A DNA stretch of 64,000 nt, taken from positions 916,799,509 through 916,863,508 of the forward strand of contig NC_081414.1 of assembly GCF_030272615.1 (NCBI RefSeq), read 5' to 3'. The notes beneath the pieces are model-generated. The model ran no database searches and was not told the DNA's origin. It saw only the letters and a list, made by a program, of their open reading frames with translations. The translations under genes and the position numbers were made by a program. Shown here piece by piece: positions 50,266-61,119 of the stretch. Every line of letters starts with the position of its first letter. The stretch's first letter is position 1. Source of the DNA: Cryptomeria japonica (lineage: Eukaryota; Streptophyta; Pinopsida; Cupressales; Cupressaceae).

Positions 50266-50830
50266 TGTTTATGTGGCTATCAAAGATGGATCAGATGAAG
50301 AAAGGTATGAAGAAAAATCTTTAATATCTCATATAAGTACTAATGATCCTTGGATCATAGATAGTGGTTGCTCACATCACATGACAAGTGATAAACACAA
50401 GTTTATTAAATTAGATTATTATGATGGAGGCTATGTAAGATTTGGTAATGATGCACCATGTCCGGTAAGAGGTAAAGGATCCATAACACTTCTTGACAAT
50501 GCTAAATGTAATGATGTTTATTGGGTTGAAGGTTTGAAATACAATTTGTTGAGTGTAGCACAACTAAACAACACAGGTTACCAAATATAATTTTAGAAAA
50601 GAATTGTCAAAGTTCATGACAAGCATGGAAAGTTAGCTGCTACCGGGACACAAACAAGAGGTAATGCATTTCATCTCAACTCAACTTGGAATAAATGTCT
50701 ATATGCAAGGATATATGATACCTGGTTATGGCATAAAAGGTTTTGTCATGCTAATTTTGATAATCTGATCAAAACAAGTAAGAAGCACCAAGTAAGAGGT
50801 CTATCGAGTCTTGAAAAACTTGAGAATGCT
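50266..50830 (+). pseudogene. Aspartic protease of Copia-R
   Basis: WIIDSGCSHHMTSDK (50349-50393) keeps the catalytic D-S-G. VRFGNDAPCPVRGKG and YNLLSVAQL follow. Stops TAA 50588 and TAG 50594 lie close together, after which the frame is open through the GAG-pre-integrase part (LWHKRFCHANFDNL, about 50725). Confidence 0.9.
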
Positions 50831-51700
50831 ATGTGTCTAGGATGCCAGATGGGTAAGATGACAAGATCAAGCTTTACAAGTAAGTCCTACACTTCTAAGG
50901 GAATTTTAGATCTTGTGCATGATGATCTTTGTGGTCCTATGAAAGTTCAGAGTTATTATGGTGATAAATATTTCATATTATTTGTGGATGATTACTCAAG
51001 GATGATGTCAGTAATGTTTTTAAAACAAAAATTAGAAGCTTTTCAAATGTTTAAATGGTACAAGGCTAGAGTTGAAAATGAAACAGGAAGACAACTGAAA
51101 TGTCTCAGATCAAATAGAGCAGGAGAGTTTACTTCTGATGAGTTCAACTTATTTTGCAATGATCATGGTATAAAAAGACAAGTCTTTGCACCGAGAAATC
51201 CACAGCAGAATGGGATAGCTGAGAGAAGGAACAAATCTATTGTGGATTGTGCTAGAACCTTGATGATTGAAAAGAAAGTTCCACAAACATTTTGGAGAGA
51301 AGAAATAAGCACAACAGTTTACACCCTGAACCGAGTACAACTGAAGAAAGGAACTTTGAAGACACCTTATGAAATCTGGTATGACAAGAAACCTAATGTA
51401 AGTTATTTTAAAATCTTTGGGAGTAGATGCTATGTTCACAAAGATGATAGAAATGGAAAGTTTGATCAGAAAAGTGAAGAAGGACCATTTCTAGGTTATT
51501 CTTCTAGAAGCAAAGCATTTAAATGTCTGATCAAATCATCTAACAAAATAGTAGAAAGTGAAAATGTGAAAATTGATGAATTTACAGAAAGAAATGATGA
51601 AGGAAACTCCAAAGATCCAGAAGATTATGAAGGATTTGTCTATGTTCAACCGAGAAGTCCTACCGAGAAGACTATTGAAGAAAATGAAGAGAATATCTAG
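50831..51700 (+). pseudogene. Integrase of Copia-R
   Basis: Zinc region Cys pair in CLGCQMGK at 50832. Core: first Asp in VHDDLCGPM (50915-50941). The second catalytic Asp is Asn in LRSNRAGEFTS (codon near 51110). The Glu is kept in NGIAERRN (51213-51230). C-terminal copia motif TPYEIWYDKKPNVSYFKIFGSRC at 51362-51430. Open for 289 codons, ending at TAG 51698-51700. The Asp to Asn change should abolish integration. Confidence 0.93.
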
Positions 51701-53395
51701 TTACCGAGTGATGAAGAAGATCATACAGAGCCTACCAAGCCTGTATTAGCCAAGTATGTTAGAAGGAATCATGCACCAAGTCAAATTATAGGAGACAAGA
51801 ATGATCCAGTGATGACAAGGAACAAACTGAGACAGAACACATGTCTAATATCTGAATTTGAACTGAGAATAGTGAAAGAGGCAATTAATAGTGAAGATTA
51901 GATAAATGCTATGACAGAAGAGATTGATCAAATCAAGAAGAATGACACATGGACACTGGTCCCAAGATCGAAGGACAAAAATGTAATCGATACAAAGTGG
52001 ATCTTTAGAAACAAGCTAAATGAAAAAGGTGAGGTCATTCGGAATAAAGCAAGACTAGTTTGCAAAGGTTATGCCCAAGAAGAAGGAATTGATTATGGTG
52101 AGACTTTTGCACTTGTGGCAAGACTTGAAGGAGTAAGAAAATTGTTGGCATATGCTACTTACAAATATTTCAAGGTATATCAAATGGATGTCAAATCTGC
52201 ATTTCTGAATGGTATATTAGAAGAAGAAGTTTTCATTGAACAACCTGAAGGATTTGTTGAAGGAGAAAATCATGATTAGGTATGTAAATTGAACAAAGCT
52301 TTATATGGTCTGAAACAAGGACCTAGAGCATGGTATGAGAGATTGCACTCATATTTGATCAAAATTGGTTTTATAAGAACAAGTGAAAACAACAATATAT
52401 ACATGAAGAATGATGAAAATGGAATATTGATCTCAGCCATATTTGTTGATGATATTATCTTTAGTGGAAATGACTCTCTATGCAAGAACTTTGGAAATGA
52501 AATAAGTAAAGAATTTGAGATGTCATTAATCGATGAGATAAAATATTTTATAGGTTTGTAGATACTACAAATGAAAGATGAGATTTTCATTACCCAATCC
52601 AAGCACATAAAGGAAATCTTGAAGAAATTTGGAATGGAGGATTCAAAACCAGTAAGTACTCCTATGACTAACAACTGTAAACTATCAAAGAATGATGAAT
52701 CTACGTATGTTGATGAGACACTTTACCGATCTATGATTGGAAAGTTGCAATATGTTGTTCACAGTAGGCCAAATATAGCACATGCAGTAGGTATTGTTGC
52801 AAGATTTTCTGCAGATCCTAAGGAAACACACATGACGACAATCAAAAGAATTTTCAGATACTTAAAAGGCACTGAAGATTATGGCTTAGTATATCAGAAA
52901 GGAAATGTTTTTGATTTAAAAGTTTATACTGATGTTGATTGGGCAGGCAACATTGATGACAGGAAAAGCACAAGTGGAGGAGCTTTCTTTTTAGGAGAAA
53001 GACTAGTGAGTTGGCTTAGCAAGAAACAAGGATGTGTTTCTCAGTCAACAACAGAAGCTGAATATGTTGCTGCAACACTGAATTGCACCAATATAGCATG
53101 GATGAAACAACTGTTGGAAGGTATAAATGAGCAAGTTACTGAGCCAGTAACTATATTCTGTGATAGCACTAGTGCCATTAACATTTCAAAGAATCCTGTT
53201 ATGCACTCTAAGACAAAGCACTTCTCTATCAAATATCATTATCATAGAGAAGAAGTTCAAGAGAAGAAAGTGGTTTTGGAGTGTGTTAGCACAAAGGAAC
53301 AAATTGCAGACATCTTCACAAAGCCACTGCTAAAGGACACTTTTGAGTATCTCAGAAGTCAGTTAGGGGTCCTACCCCTATCTTCCATTCATTGA
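51701..53395 (+). pseudogene. Reverse transcriptase and RNase H of Copia-R
   Basis: Copia RT from about 51911 ([52 protein letters not shown]). The catalytic box is FVDD (about 52443). Thumb phrases and SMIGKLQYV lead to RNase H: YTDVDWAGNIDDRKSTSGG (52925-52980), STTEAEYVAA (53045-53075), CDSTSAINISKNP, TKHFSIKYH. Stops: TAG 51899, TAG 52277 and TAG 52559, each where relatives have Trp or Gln. The natural end is TGA 53393-53395. Confidence 0.93.
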
Positions 53396-53624
53396 CTAAG
53401 TTCGGTGAAAGCATCAATTCGATAACTCTACAGAATATCTTTTTGGGAGTTGATGCTGATTTACACACTTTAGGAGGTTTTCTAAAGGTGTGTAGGAAAC
53501 AATAAACAAGGAATAGGAATTGCAGACAAATGCTCTAACCAAGACTCAGTTGATACACAATAGCAGGAAATAACTTTGTACAGAAACAAATTATGTTTTA
53601 GTTCTTTTTTTTGGCATTGTTGTC

Positions 53625-53802
53625 AAAGGGGGAGAATACCTATGAAAGGGGAGAAGAGAAGACTACAGATTGGAAAGAAGACTGAGAAAACAGGAGAAGA
53701 CTAATGTATGGGGGAGAGCATTTCAGCATTTCAGAATCACAACAATCCGAATCTATTAAGGTCAAATCAATTGGTTTTGCCATCAATGCCAAAGGGGGAG
53801 AT
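53625..53802 (+). other. Triple polypurine tract of Copia-R
   Basis: Copies at 53625-53636, 53710-53717 and 53791-53802. The first and last lie in similar TGTCAAAGGGGGAGA / ATGCCAAAGGGGGAGA contexts. The last directly precedes the 3' LTR. Confidence 0.8.
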
Positions 53803-55330
53803 TGTTGGCAATATTGCATTATAACAGACAATGAAAGATTGTTGGCATTTCTTAAGGATATTGAGAAGGTTGTTGATGACTATGGATATAACTAATTAAA
53901 GATGTTTTACTATCTTGATATTAGTATTTTGTCATTGATGTCAAGAAATTGATTTTCTAATTTAGTATGACATTGCCATATCGTAAGAAGTATGATTTGA
54001 TGAGTATAAAGATGTCGGTAAAAGACACAAAAAGAATATGATGAATAAGGGGATAAGTTATTCAATGGGCAACTATTACCGAGTTAGACAATGATGAGAT
54101 CATGATGTTTAGATTGTTTCGATATCCTACATATGCTATTGTTTGAAAGGTTAATACTATACTATGTTACCGAGAAAAGAACCTAGTTGGTAAACCCTAA
54201 TGATCCTAGTTGGTAAACCTTAAGGTTATCGCTATTGGTTAATGAAGGTAGAATGTCTACCGAGTGAAGTTTAGTATTTACCGAGTTACAACCGAGCTAT
54301 AATAGAATGCATTAAATGTTTACATGTGATATTTAATGAAGGAAGCTGATGAGCTGGAGTGAATTAAATGATTGGTAAGCCGTGTATGAAGATTGTTAAA
54401 GAATCTATGGTAAAGAAAGGTCGACAGGAAGATCTACAGCTCAGATTGAACTGCAATACCCTAACACAAGTTCCAAGGTGAAAATGCAAGTTCCAAGGTG
54501 GGGTAAAACATTTTCAGATCGAAGGATACATTGAACCTGGACAAGATTGAAGATCTGATGGCTATGATTAATCACGGGAAATGTGATCAAGGAGATTAAG
54601 CAGTTGGAAGATTGTTTATAAATAGGAAACTGTTGATAAACAATGCATGCTTGCAAGTGTATGCATAGGGATGCTACATAGTGATTATCGAGCACAAAAG
54701 CTTGAAGACCTATTTTGATAACAGAGTATAGAGCCTAGCAGAGGGACAAGATAAGTCCTATGAATTGATTGTATTGAGAAAATAAGAATCTGCTTCAGCA
54801 TTTTTAGATGTGAAGTTGCAGACATATTTTATTACTGTTATTCTGAGAAGTAGTAGAAAATATCTTAGCCGAGTGGACTTAATAGTCTTATTCGTAAATC
54901 CTCTAGCAAGGTGACATTCTTATTGAGTGTTTGAAATCCTTTAACAAGGTCACTTCTAACAAGGTGAAGATCCTAACAGATCTGAGGGAAATCCCTTAAC
55001 TGGGTCACATCTAGCAATGTGTTTGTAATCTTTAATATGATTTGCTTTTAACTGAGCATACTCTAGAAGAGTATATTTCTTAGTGGGTCCAAAATCCAAT
55101 AGTGGTTTTTCCCTATTTGGGTTTCCATGTTAAATCTGGTGTTATGAGGTTTATATTGTTCATATGCTTTTGAGTTTGCATGTTCGACAATTTTGGTTAT
55201 ATGACTGATATATATGTTACTGAGGTTGAATCTGATGTTTTTATTGTAGATTAAGTTTGGATGATTCACCCCCCCTCTCATATTGTTAGCTTGGCATCTG
55301 TACTACTTATATTAAGTATCAGAACTATCA
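53803..55330 (+). repeat. 3' LTR of Copia-R (1528 bp)
   Basis: Same ends as the 5' copy. It is 20 bp longer, mainly because of a short tandem duplication of CCTAGTTGGTAAACC with flanks at about 54181-54222. Confidence 0.97.
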
Positions 55331-55335
55331 CTGAA

Positions 55336-55974
55336 ATGTATCAGTCGTGTGACTGGTAGATGCTCATATGCCCATACCTGCAACAATGTAACTCCACAAC
55401 CAAATCCTATGGAGCCATGATAAACAAACTAATGCAGCTCATAGTACAAGTGTGCCAGCACACATGATCCCCAAGCATATCTGGTATGCTGTGTAACCAA
55501 TGTCTCCAAAGTGCTCCCCCAGCCCACAACCAACCCTCGTGTCACCCTGTCTAGACATAGGAACCCACTAATCACTCCTCCTAGCACTGCTGGTAGTGCT
55601 AGTCTTGTCATTGTCATCGTGTCCCAGGCCACGTGTCCAGACCTCATCTCCAATCTCAGATCCCAGAACACTCATCTCAGGGCCTCCCTGTCTCCATATC
55701 GATCATAGGGTATCAGATCCCCATAGATTGGTATCCTCAGTATCCTGTATACATCCTCTAAGGTGACTATCATCTCACCCATAGGCAAATGAAAAGTGCA
55801 TGTCTTAGAATGCCATCTCTCAACAAGTGCAGTCAGTAAACCCATGTTCGCCCGAAACTCAGGCACATACAGAATGAATCTCAAGCCCATAACCTCAATG
55901 GCAACTCGGTCCTCAAATGTCAGCTCTGGTCGTAACTTCTGAGTCGATGGGAATCTCTCCCATGACTCTAGCAT
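55336..55974 (-). pseudogene. Antisense plant-mobile-domain ORF of Gypsy-T, N-terminal part
   Basis: Starts at ATG 55974 on the minus strand (MLESWERFPSTQ) and reads MGLRFILYVPEFRAN, LVERWHSKTCTFHLP, GEMIVTLEDVYRILRIP (the PMD signature), a stop at 55672-55674, then WDTMTMTRLALPAVLGG, GSCVLAHLYYELH, a second stop, and WAYEHLP near 55360. The frame runs to the CTGAA duplication at 55331-55335 and resumes at 47638. Together the two parts would make about 620 codons. The start sits only about 10 bp from the truncated 3' LTR, so the true N-terminus may be lost. Confidence 0.88.
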
Positions 55975-55983
55975 AGGTAAGTA

Positions 55984-56333
55984 CTTCCTTCATTATCAAA
56001 CCCTCACTATGCATTCAGCCCTGACTACGCTTTTGAACATGCATATGCACTCAAGCCCACTTGCAACCACATTTCCATTCTTTGTTGAGCTCTTGTACAC
56101 ATATAAAATCTGAGAGAAAATATATCAAGCAAGATCATTGGAGATAGGAAGAATGGAGATCCAAACCCTATTGGACATGTGATGGTATAATCTTTGTGAT
56201 TTCGTTTGATTTACATTGTCTTAGGTAATCTTCATATGTTATGGTGGATCTTTGTTGTTGTTAGGCTAGGGTTTTGTGGTTGAATCTATTTAGTCTTTCA
56301 ATATTATTGTTGTATCCATTTTTGCTGAATACA
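55984..56333 (+). repeat. Truncated 3' LTR of Gypsy-T (350 bp)
   Basis: Matches the last 350 bp of the 5' LTR (34534-34883) without length change and ends GAATACA before the ATAAC duplication. The first 430 bp, the TATA box and the expected PPT are absent. Confidence 0.92.
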
Positions 56334-56453
56334 ATAACCATCAAGATTGATTTTGTAAACACATATAGCATACTAAACAAGTGTTTGGGTAACAAATTGA
56401 ACTACTTGAACAAATTGGCCTTTTGAGCACTTTCCCCAGCAGTCTCCCTATCA
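56334..56453 (+). repeat. 5' LTR of Gypsy-C, second piece
   Basis: Collinear with 63169-63286, ending CTCCCTATCA. It begins with the second ATAAC copy. With the first piece it gives about 2168 bp, against 2167 bp for the 3' LTR. Confidence 0.95.
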
Positions 56454-56456
56454 TAG

Positions 56457-56469
56457 TGGTATTAGAGCC
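56457..56469 (+). other. Primer binding site of Gypsy-C
   Basis: TGGTATTAGAGCC, one mismatch from the initiator Met-tRNA complement, four bases after the LTR end. iMet priming is usual for chromoviruses. Confidence 0.88.
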
Positions 56470-56507
56470 AACAAAAGGTTCAAGAGGAAAAGGAACACTA
56501 GGAAAAC

Positions 56508-57698
56508 ATGGTGACTAATGCAAAATTAGCTAAGAAGGTTGAAGATCAAGAAGAGGAAAATAGGGCACTTAGAGAGAGGTTAGATCAACTAGTAATGAAA
56601 CTAGCTGAGGTAGAAGTCAAAATTGAAGAAATCCATGATAAGGTTGGAGATCAGGGTAAAATGATGGCAATAGAGGATGAAGTCCCCATGCTCGACCCTG
56701 TCATTTAGAAAGAACCATTCTTGAAATCCTTGAGAGCTATGAGTGGTAAAACCTTAGAGGGAGTGGCTCTTTTAAGTGGGAAGATGGATCTAGCTACTCT
56801 TATTGAGTGGATCGAAGGACTAGAAAACCTTTTTGAGTGTGATGGAGTAACTGAAGCACAAAAGGTGAAGGTGGCAAAATCAAGGTTGAGAGGGGTAGCC
56901 TTAAATTCGTGGAAATTCATCCAAGAGGAAAAGGTGAAAGATGGAAAGAAACCATTAGCCACTTGGAAAGCAATGGTAGCCAAAATCAAAGAGACCTACC
57001 TTCCTAAAGACTATGAGATACAACTTCACAAGAAAAGACAAAATTTGAGACAAAAAGACCTAGATGTCAGTAGCTACACTAAAGACTTTCAAAAACTGTG
57101 CATAAGATCTAGAGTAGTGGAGGATGGGAGCATAAAAGTGGCAAGGTACTTGAATGGGTTAAGATGGAACATCCAAGAAGAGATGAGCTTGTTATGCCCA
57201 CAAACAATACACAAGTGCTATCAATTAGCACTTAAGGTGGAAGAGAAAGGTAGGAGAAAGCAAGAACAAAACAATAGAGGAAGAGGTAGGGGAAGAGATG
57301 GTAGAGGCCATAGAGGTAGTTTTGGGGGAAGAAACATAGATCAACTATCCCAAGGAGAGTCTAAACTTATAGAGCAAAGTGGGGATTCTCAGAGAAAACC
57401 CAACTATAGGGGTAGGGAATCAAGCAACCCGAGTAGGGGTAGATCTAATGGACCAGGGAGAGAGTCCTACTTCTCAACCATGAAGTGCTATAACTGCCAA
57501 AAGTTAGGCCACCTTGCCTATAGATGCCCAGAGAAGCCTAGTTCATCTTATGAAAGTGAAAAGAGGGTAAACTATGTTCAAGAAGATGTAGGTAATACCA
57601 GAACTTCAGCATTGAACAACCTAGCTTCAGAAGATGGTGAGAGCTTGATGATCAAGAGAGTGTTGATGAAGAAGCCAAATAGTATAGAGGCCTCATAG
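56508..57698 (+). pseudogene. gag of Gypsy-C
   Basis: Starts at ATG 56508 with a coiled-coil N-terminus (EEENRALRERLDQLVMKL). Stop TAG at 56706-56708. The Retrotrans_gag core (SRLRGVALNSWKF, WKAMVAKIKETYLPKDYE, FQKLCIRSRV) is at about 56760-57250, then an Arg/Gly-rich stretch (57260-57460) and an intact CCHC knuckle, CYNCQKLGHLAYRC, at about 57487-57528. Ends at TAG 57696-57698, in frame with protease. Confidence 0.92.
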
Positions 57699-58238
57699 AG
57701 AAGAGAATTGTTCAGGATTAAGTGTAAAATCATGGGAAAAGTGTGTAAGGTGATCATAGATTTAGGATCCATAGATAACATCATATCACAGGAAGCAGTA
57801 AGCAAACTGAAACTACGTAGGATACAACACAAGGAGCCATACAAGTTCACATGGTTAAACAATGGACAACACGTGTTGGTAAATGAGAAAGCTTGGGTAG
57901 ACTTACACATTGGGGTATATGTAGATAGGATCCTATGTGGCATCCTTCCTATGGATGTTTGCTACCTATTGTTGGGTAGACCATGGCAGTTTGACTGCAA
58001 AGCACAACATGGTGGGGAAAGAAACTCCTATTCATTTCAGAAAGATGGAGCAACCTATCATATTCAATCCCTCATTGAAGAAGGAGAGAGCAGAAACAAA
58101 GTACCTAACATCTTGTTAGTGAATGAGAAAGAGTTCATAAAAACACTAGAAGAGGGTGAAGGAGTAGGATTTGTACTCATAGTGAAACCCAAGGAAGAAA
58201 AGGTAGAAAAGAAAGTTGAGGTACCATATGAGGTGTAG
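57699..58238 (+). pseudogene. Aspartic protease of Gypsy-C
   Basis: VCKVIIDLGSIDNIIS (about 57741-57788) is the catalytic segment, with D-L-G in place of D-S-G. The flap-side phrase MDVCYLLLGRPWQFD is at 57951-57995. Ends at TAG 58236-58238, in the same frame as gag and RT. Confidence 0.9.
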
Positions 58239-59321
58239 AAAATCCTTGATAACTTCATGCAAATAATCAGTGATGGTATACATGCAACCTTACCACCTCC
58301 TAGAGCCATGAGCCATCAGATTAACTTCACACCTGGAGCCTCTTTTCCCAATAAGGCAGCCTACAAGATGACCTCTGAACAAAACAAGGAGGTAGCAAGA
58401 CAAATACAAGAACTCTTAGACCAAGGGCTGATTAAGAAAAGCATTAGTCCTTGTGGAATTCCTACAAAGTTGGCACCTAAGAAGGGTGGTACATGGAGAC
58501 TTTGCACAAATTCCAGAGCCATAAACAAGATCACCATCAGGTACAAATTTCTCATACCTAGGATAGAGGACTTGATGGATTGTTTGGGGGGTGCAAAGTA
58601 TTTCAGTAAGATTGATTTGAAGAGTGGTTACCATCATATAAGAATCAAGGAGGGTGATGAGTGGAAGACAACTTTCAAAACAAATGAGGGTCTTTATGAG
58701 TGGCTTGTCATGCCATTTGGACTCTCTAATGCTCCCAGCACATTCATGAGACTCATGAATGAAGTTTTACATGATTTCATTGGCAAGTTTGTTGTTGTGT
58801 ATTTAGATGATATTCTCATTTTTAGTAAGACTAAGGAAGAGCATTTGAAGCATTTAGCTATTGTTTTGAGACAATTATCTGATGACCAGCTAACCATTAA
58901 TCTAGAAAAATGTGATTTCTTGAAGCAGGAATTGGTCTATCTTGGTTTTGTTGTATCAGGAGGCAATCTGAAAATGGATCACTCAAAAGTGGCAGCAATA
59001 ACTAGTTGGCCAACTCCTAAGACAACCAGTGATGTCAGAAGCTTCCATGGTTTGGCACAGTTTTATAGGAAATTCATCAGGGGATTTAGTGAGATTTGTG
59101 CTCCAATGTTAGACACCATCAAAAGGGGTGTAAAGGTAAAATTTCAGTGGACAAGTGCAGCCAATAAGGGGTTTGAAATATTGAAAACTAAAGTAGCTAC
59201 TCAACCAGTTCTCATTTTACCTAGTTTTGATAAGCTTTTTACTATTGAATGTGACGCTAGTAATATTGTTGTAGGAGCTATTTTTAGTCAAGAAAATAGA
59301 CCAGTTGTATTCTTTAGTTAG
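58239..59321 (+). pseudogene. Reverse transcriptase of Gypsy-C
   Basis: Full RT core with no internal stop: LLDQGLIKKSISPCGIP, WRLCTNSRAINKITIRY, YFSKIDLKSGYHHIRI, MPFGLSNAPSTFMRLMN, and the catalytic YLDD at about 58800-58811. RNase H begins with FTIECDASNIVVGAIFSQ (59240-59293). Open for 354 codons, then TAG 59319-59321 where relatives have Gln. Confidence 0.95.
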
Positions 59322-60017
59322 AAGTTGAATGATGCAAAGTTAAAGTACTCTTCTTATGATTTAGAACTTTATGCATTAGTACAAGCAGTTAGAAATTGGA
59401 GATACTATCTTCTTCCTAAAGAGTTTGTTGTGTACACAAACAATCAGGCACTAAGTTTCTTGAACTCACAAGATAAACTGAATCATAGGCGTGTTAAGTG
59501 GGTAGAATATTTGCAAGCTTACACTTTTACTCTTAAGCATAAGAAAGGTGAGTTGAATAAAGTAGTAGATGCTTTGAGTAGAAGATTGTTAACTATTCAG
59601 GAGATTCAAGTTGAGAGCATTAGTATTGATGGTTTCAAGGACATGTATCCTACTGCTTATGATTTTGCTAAAGCTTATAAAGTTTGTCAAGATTTTGAGA
59701 ATACTTTCCATGGTGCATATGCTGACTTCAATTTGCAAGATGGTTTGTTATTCAGGGATGGACAGTTGCATGTTCCAAAGGGTTCTATGAGAGAGAACCT
59801 CATTCAAGCCAAGCACAATGGGTACTTAATTGGACATTTCGGTCTCAATAAGACCTTAGAGCTGGTTCAAAGGTTCTATTATTGGCCTAAGATGTAGAGA
59901 CACATCAGGAGGTATGTTGAGCAATGCTTGGTATGTCAAAAAGCCAAAGGTAATTCTTCTAATGTTGGTTTGTATCAGACTCTTCCTATCCCACATAGAC
60001 CTTAGGATTGCATTAGT
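59322..60017 (+). pseudogene. RNase H end and integrase zinc domain of Gypsy-C
   Basis: RNase H continues (LELYALVQAVRNWRYYLL, VYTNNQALSFL, NKVVDALSRR), where the usual TDHQAL Asp is Asn. The integrase zinc region follows: a GHFGLNKTLELVQRFYYWP segment near 59830-59890 and CLVCQKAKG near 59929. Stops TAG 59895 and TAG 60003, the latter replacing the Trp of the PWDCIS-type motif. Confidence 0.9.
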
Positions 60018-60599
60018 ATGGATTTTGTGGTAGGATTACCTAGGACTCAAGCAGGATTTGATAGCATTTTTGTAGTGGTTGACAGATTTAGTAAAATGGG
60101 TCATTTTATTCCTTGTAAAAAAACACATGATGCAAGTCATATTTCTTATTTATTTTTCAAGGAAGTTGTTAGAATACATGGATTGCCTACTATCATTGTT
60201 TTAGATAGGGATGTTAAGTTTCTTGGACATTTCTAGAAAACATTATGGAAGAGATTGGATACTAATCTCTCTTTTGGTTAAGCTTATCATCCACAAATTG
60301 ATGGCCAAACCGAAGTTGTGAATAGGTCTCTTGGAAACATGCTTAGGTGCTTGACAAATGAATATGGGCTGAGTTGGGATCAACTCATTCATCAAGCAGA
60401 GTATGCCTACAATGACAGTGTTAATCGGTCTATAGGTAAAAGTCCATTTGAAGTTGTTTATGGTATGCATCCAAGGGGTATAATGGAGTTGAGGGATATC
60501 ACTAACTTGCAGCATAAGAGTGTAACAACAGATGACATGGCTCAGTCCATGAAGGAGGTTCATGAGCAAGTGAGACAAGCTCTCCAAGATACCTCTTAA
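60018..60599 (+). pseudogene. Integrase core of Gypsy-C
   Basis: First Asp in [11 protein letters not shown] (60018), then [15 protein letters not shown], second Asp in [12 protein letters not shown] (about 60198-60233), and Glu in DGQTEVVNRSL (about 60300-60330). Stops TAG 60234 and TAA 60279, then YNDSVNRSIGKSPFEVVYG. TAA at 60597-60599 ends this piece, in frame with the C-terminal part. Confidence 0.93.
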
Positions 60600-61097
60600 A
60601 AAGTCAAGGCAAGAGTGGATGCTACAAAGAGAGATGTTCAGTTTTCCATAGGTGATTATGTAATAGTTCATTTGAACAAGGCAAGGCTACAAAAGGGAGT
60701 TCCAAGAAAACTTCAGATGAGGAGGATAAGCCCTTGCAAGATCTTGGCTAAGTATGGGTCTAATGCTTACAAAGTTGATTTGCCTACTAATGTTTCTTTG
60801 TCCCCCATTTTTAATGTTGCAGATCTGATTGTTTTCAAAGGGCAGCCACCAGAGGAGATTCAAAGAGTTTCAAATGTTTCCAAATCCCTTTCTAATCTAT
60901 CTCTCCCTTCTATTTCTTTTCCCCAAGCAGAACAGGTTCTAGACTCCAGAATTCTCAAAAAGACAAGGAATCACACCTACATGGAGCATCTCATCAAGTG
61001 GAAGGATCAGCCTATCTTAGAGGCCACATGGATACCTAAAGTTGACATTCAAAAATTTGGCCTACCTTCTTCTTTTCTACCTCAAGGAGTCACATGA
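60600..61097 (+). pseudogene. Integrase C-terminus and chromodomain of Gypsy-C
   Basis: FSIGDYVIVHLNKARLQKG and MRRISPCKILAKYGSNAYKVDLP are the integrase C-terminal fold. VLDSRILKKTRNHTYMEHLIKWK and EATWIPKVDIQKFG (60945-61060) form a chromodomain, which guides chromoviruses to modified chromatin. It places Gypsy-C in the chromoviruses. Natural stop TGA 61095-61097. Confidence 0.92.
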
Positions 61098-61106
61098 CTT
61101 CTTTGT

Positions 61107-61119
61107 TTTTGGGGGAGTA
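61107..61119 (+). other. Polypurine tract of Gypsy-C
   Basis: TTTTGGGGGAGTA lies directly before the 3' LTR. A single tract, unlike the repeated tracts of the copia elements. Confidence 0.85.

Larger units (their letters stand above)
47639..55330 (+). mobile_element. Copia-R: structurally complete Ty1/copia element
   Basis: LTRs at 47639-49146 and 53803-55330, duplications CTGAA at 47634-47638 and 55331-55335, iMet PBS, one long gag-pol frame and three PPT copies. It sits inside the antisense PMD ORF of Gypsy-T. LTR copies differ by a few percent in the parts I compared by eye, so it is the youngest layer here but not new. Confidence 0.97.
34104..56333 (+). mobile_element. Gypsy-T: Tat-lineage Ty3/gypsy element, split by Copia-R
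   Basis: Flanked by ATAAC at 34099-34103 and 56334-56338. Order: complete 5' LTR, PBS, 2.3 kb leader, gag, protease, G-patch-like segment, RT, RNase H, second (archaeal-type) RNase H, integrase, spacer, antisense plant-mobile-domain ORF, then a 3' LTR lacking its first 430 bp. Two RNase H domains and an extra ORF after integrase are known features of the Tat/Ogre lineage. Without Copia-R it is about 14.5 kb. Confidence 0.93.
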
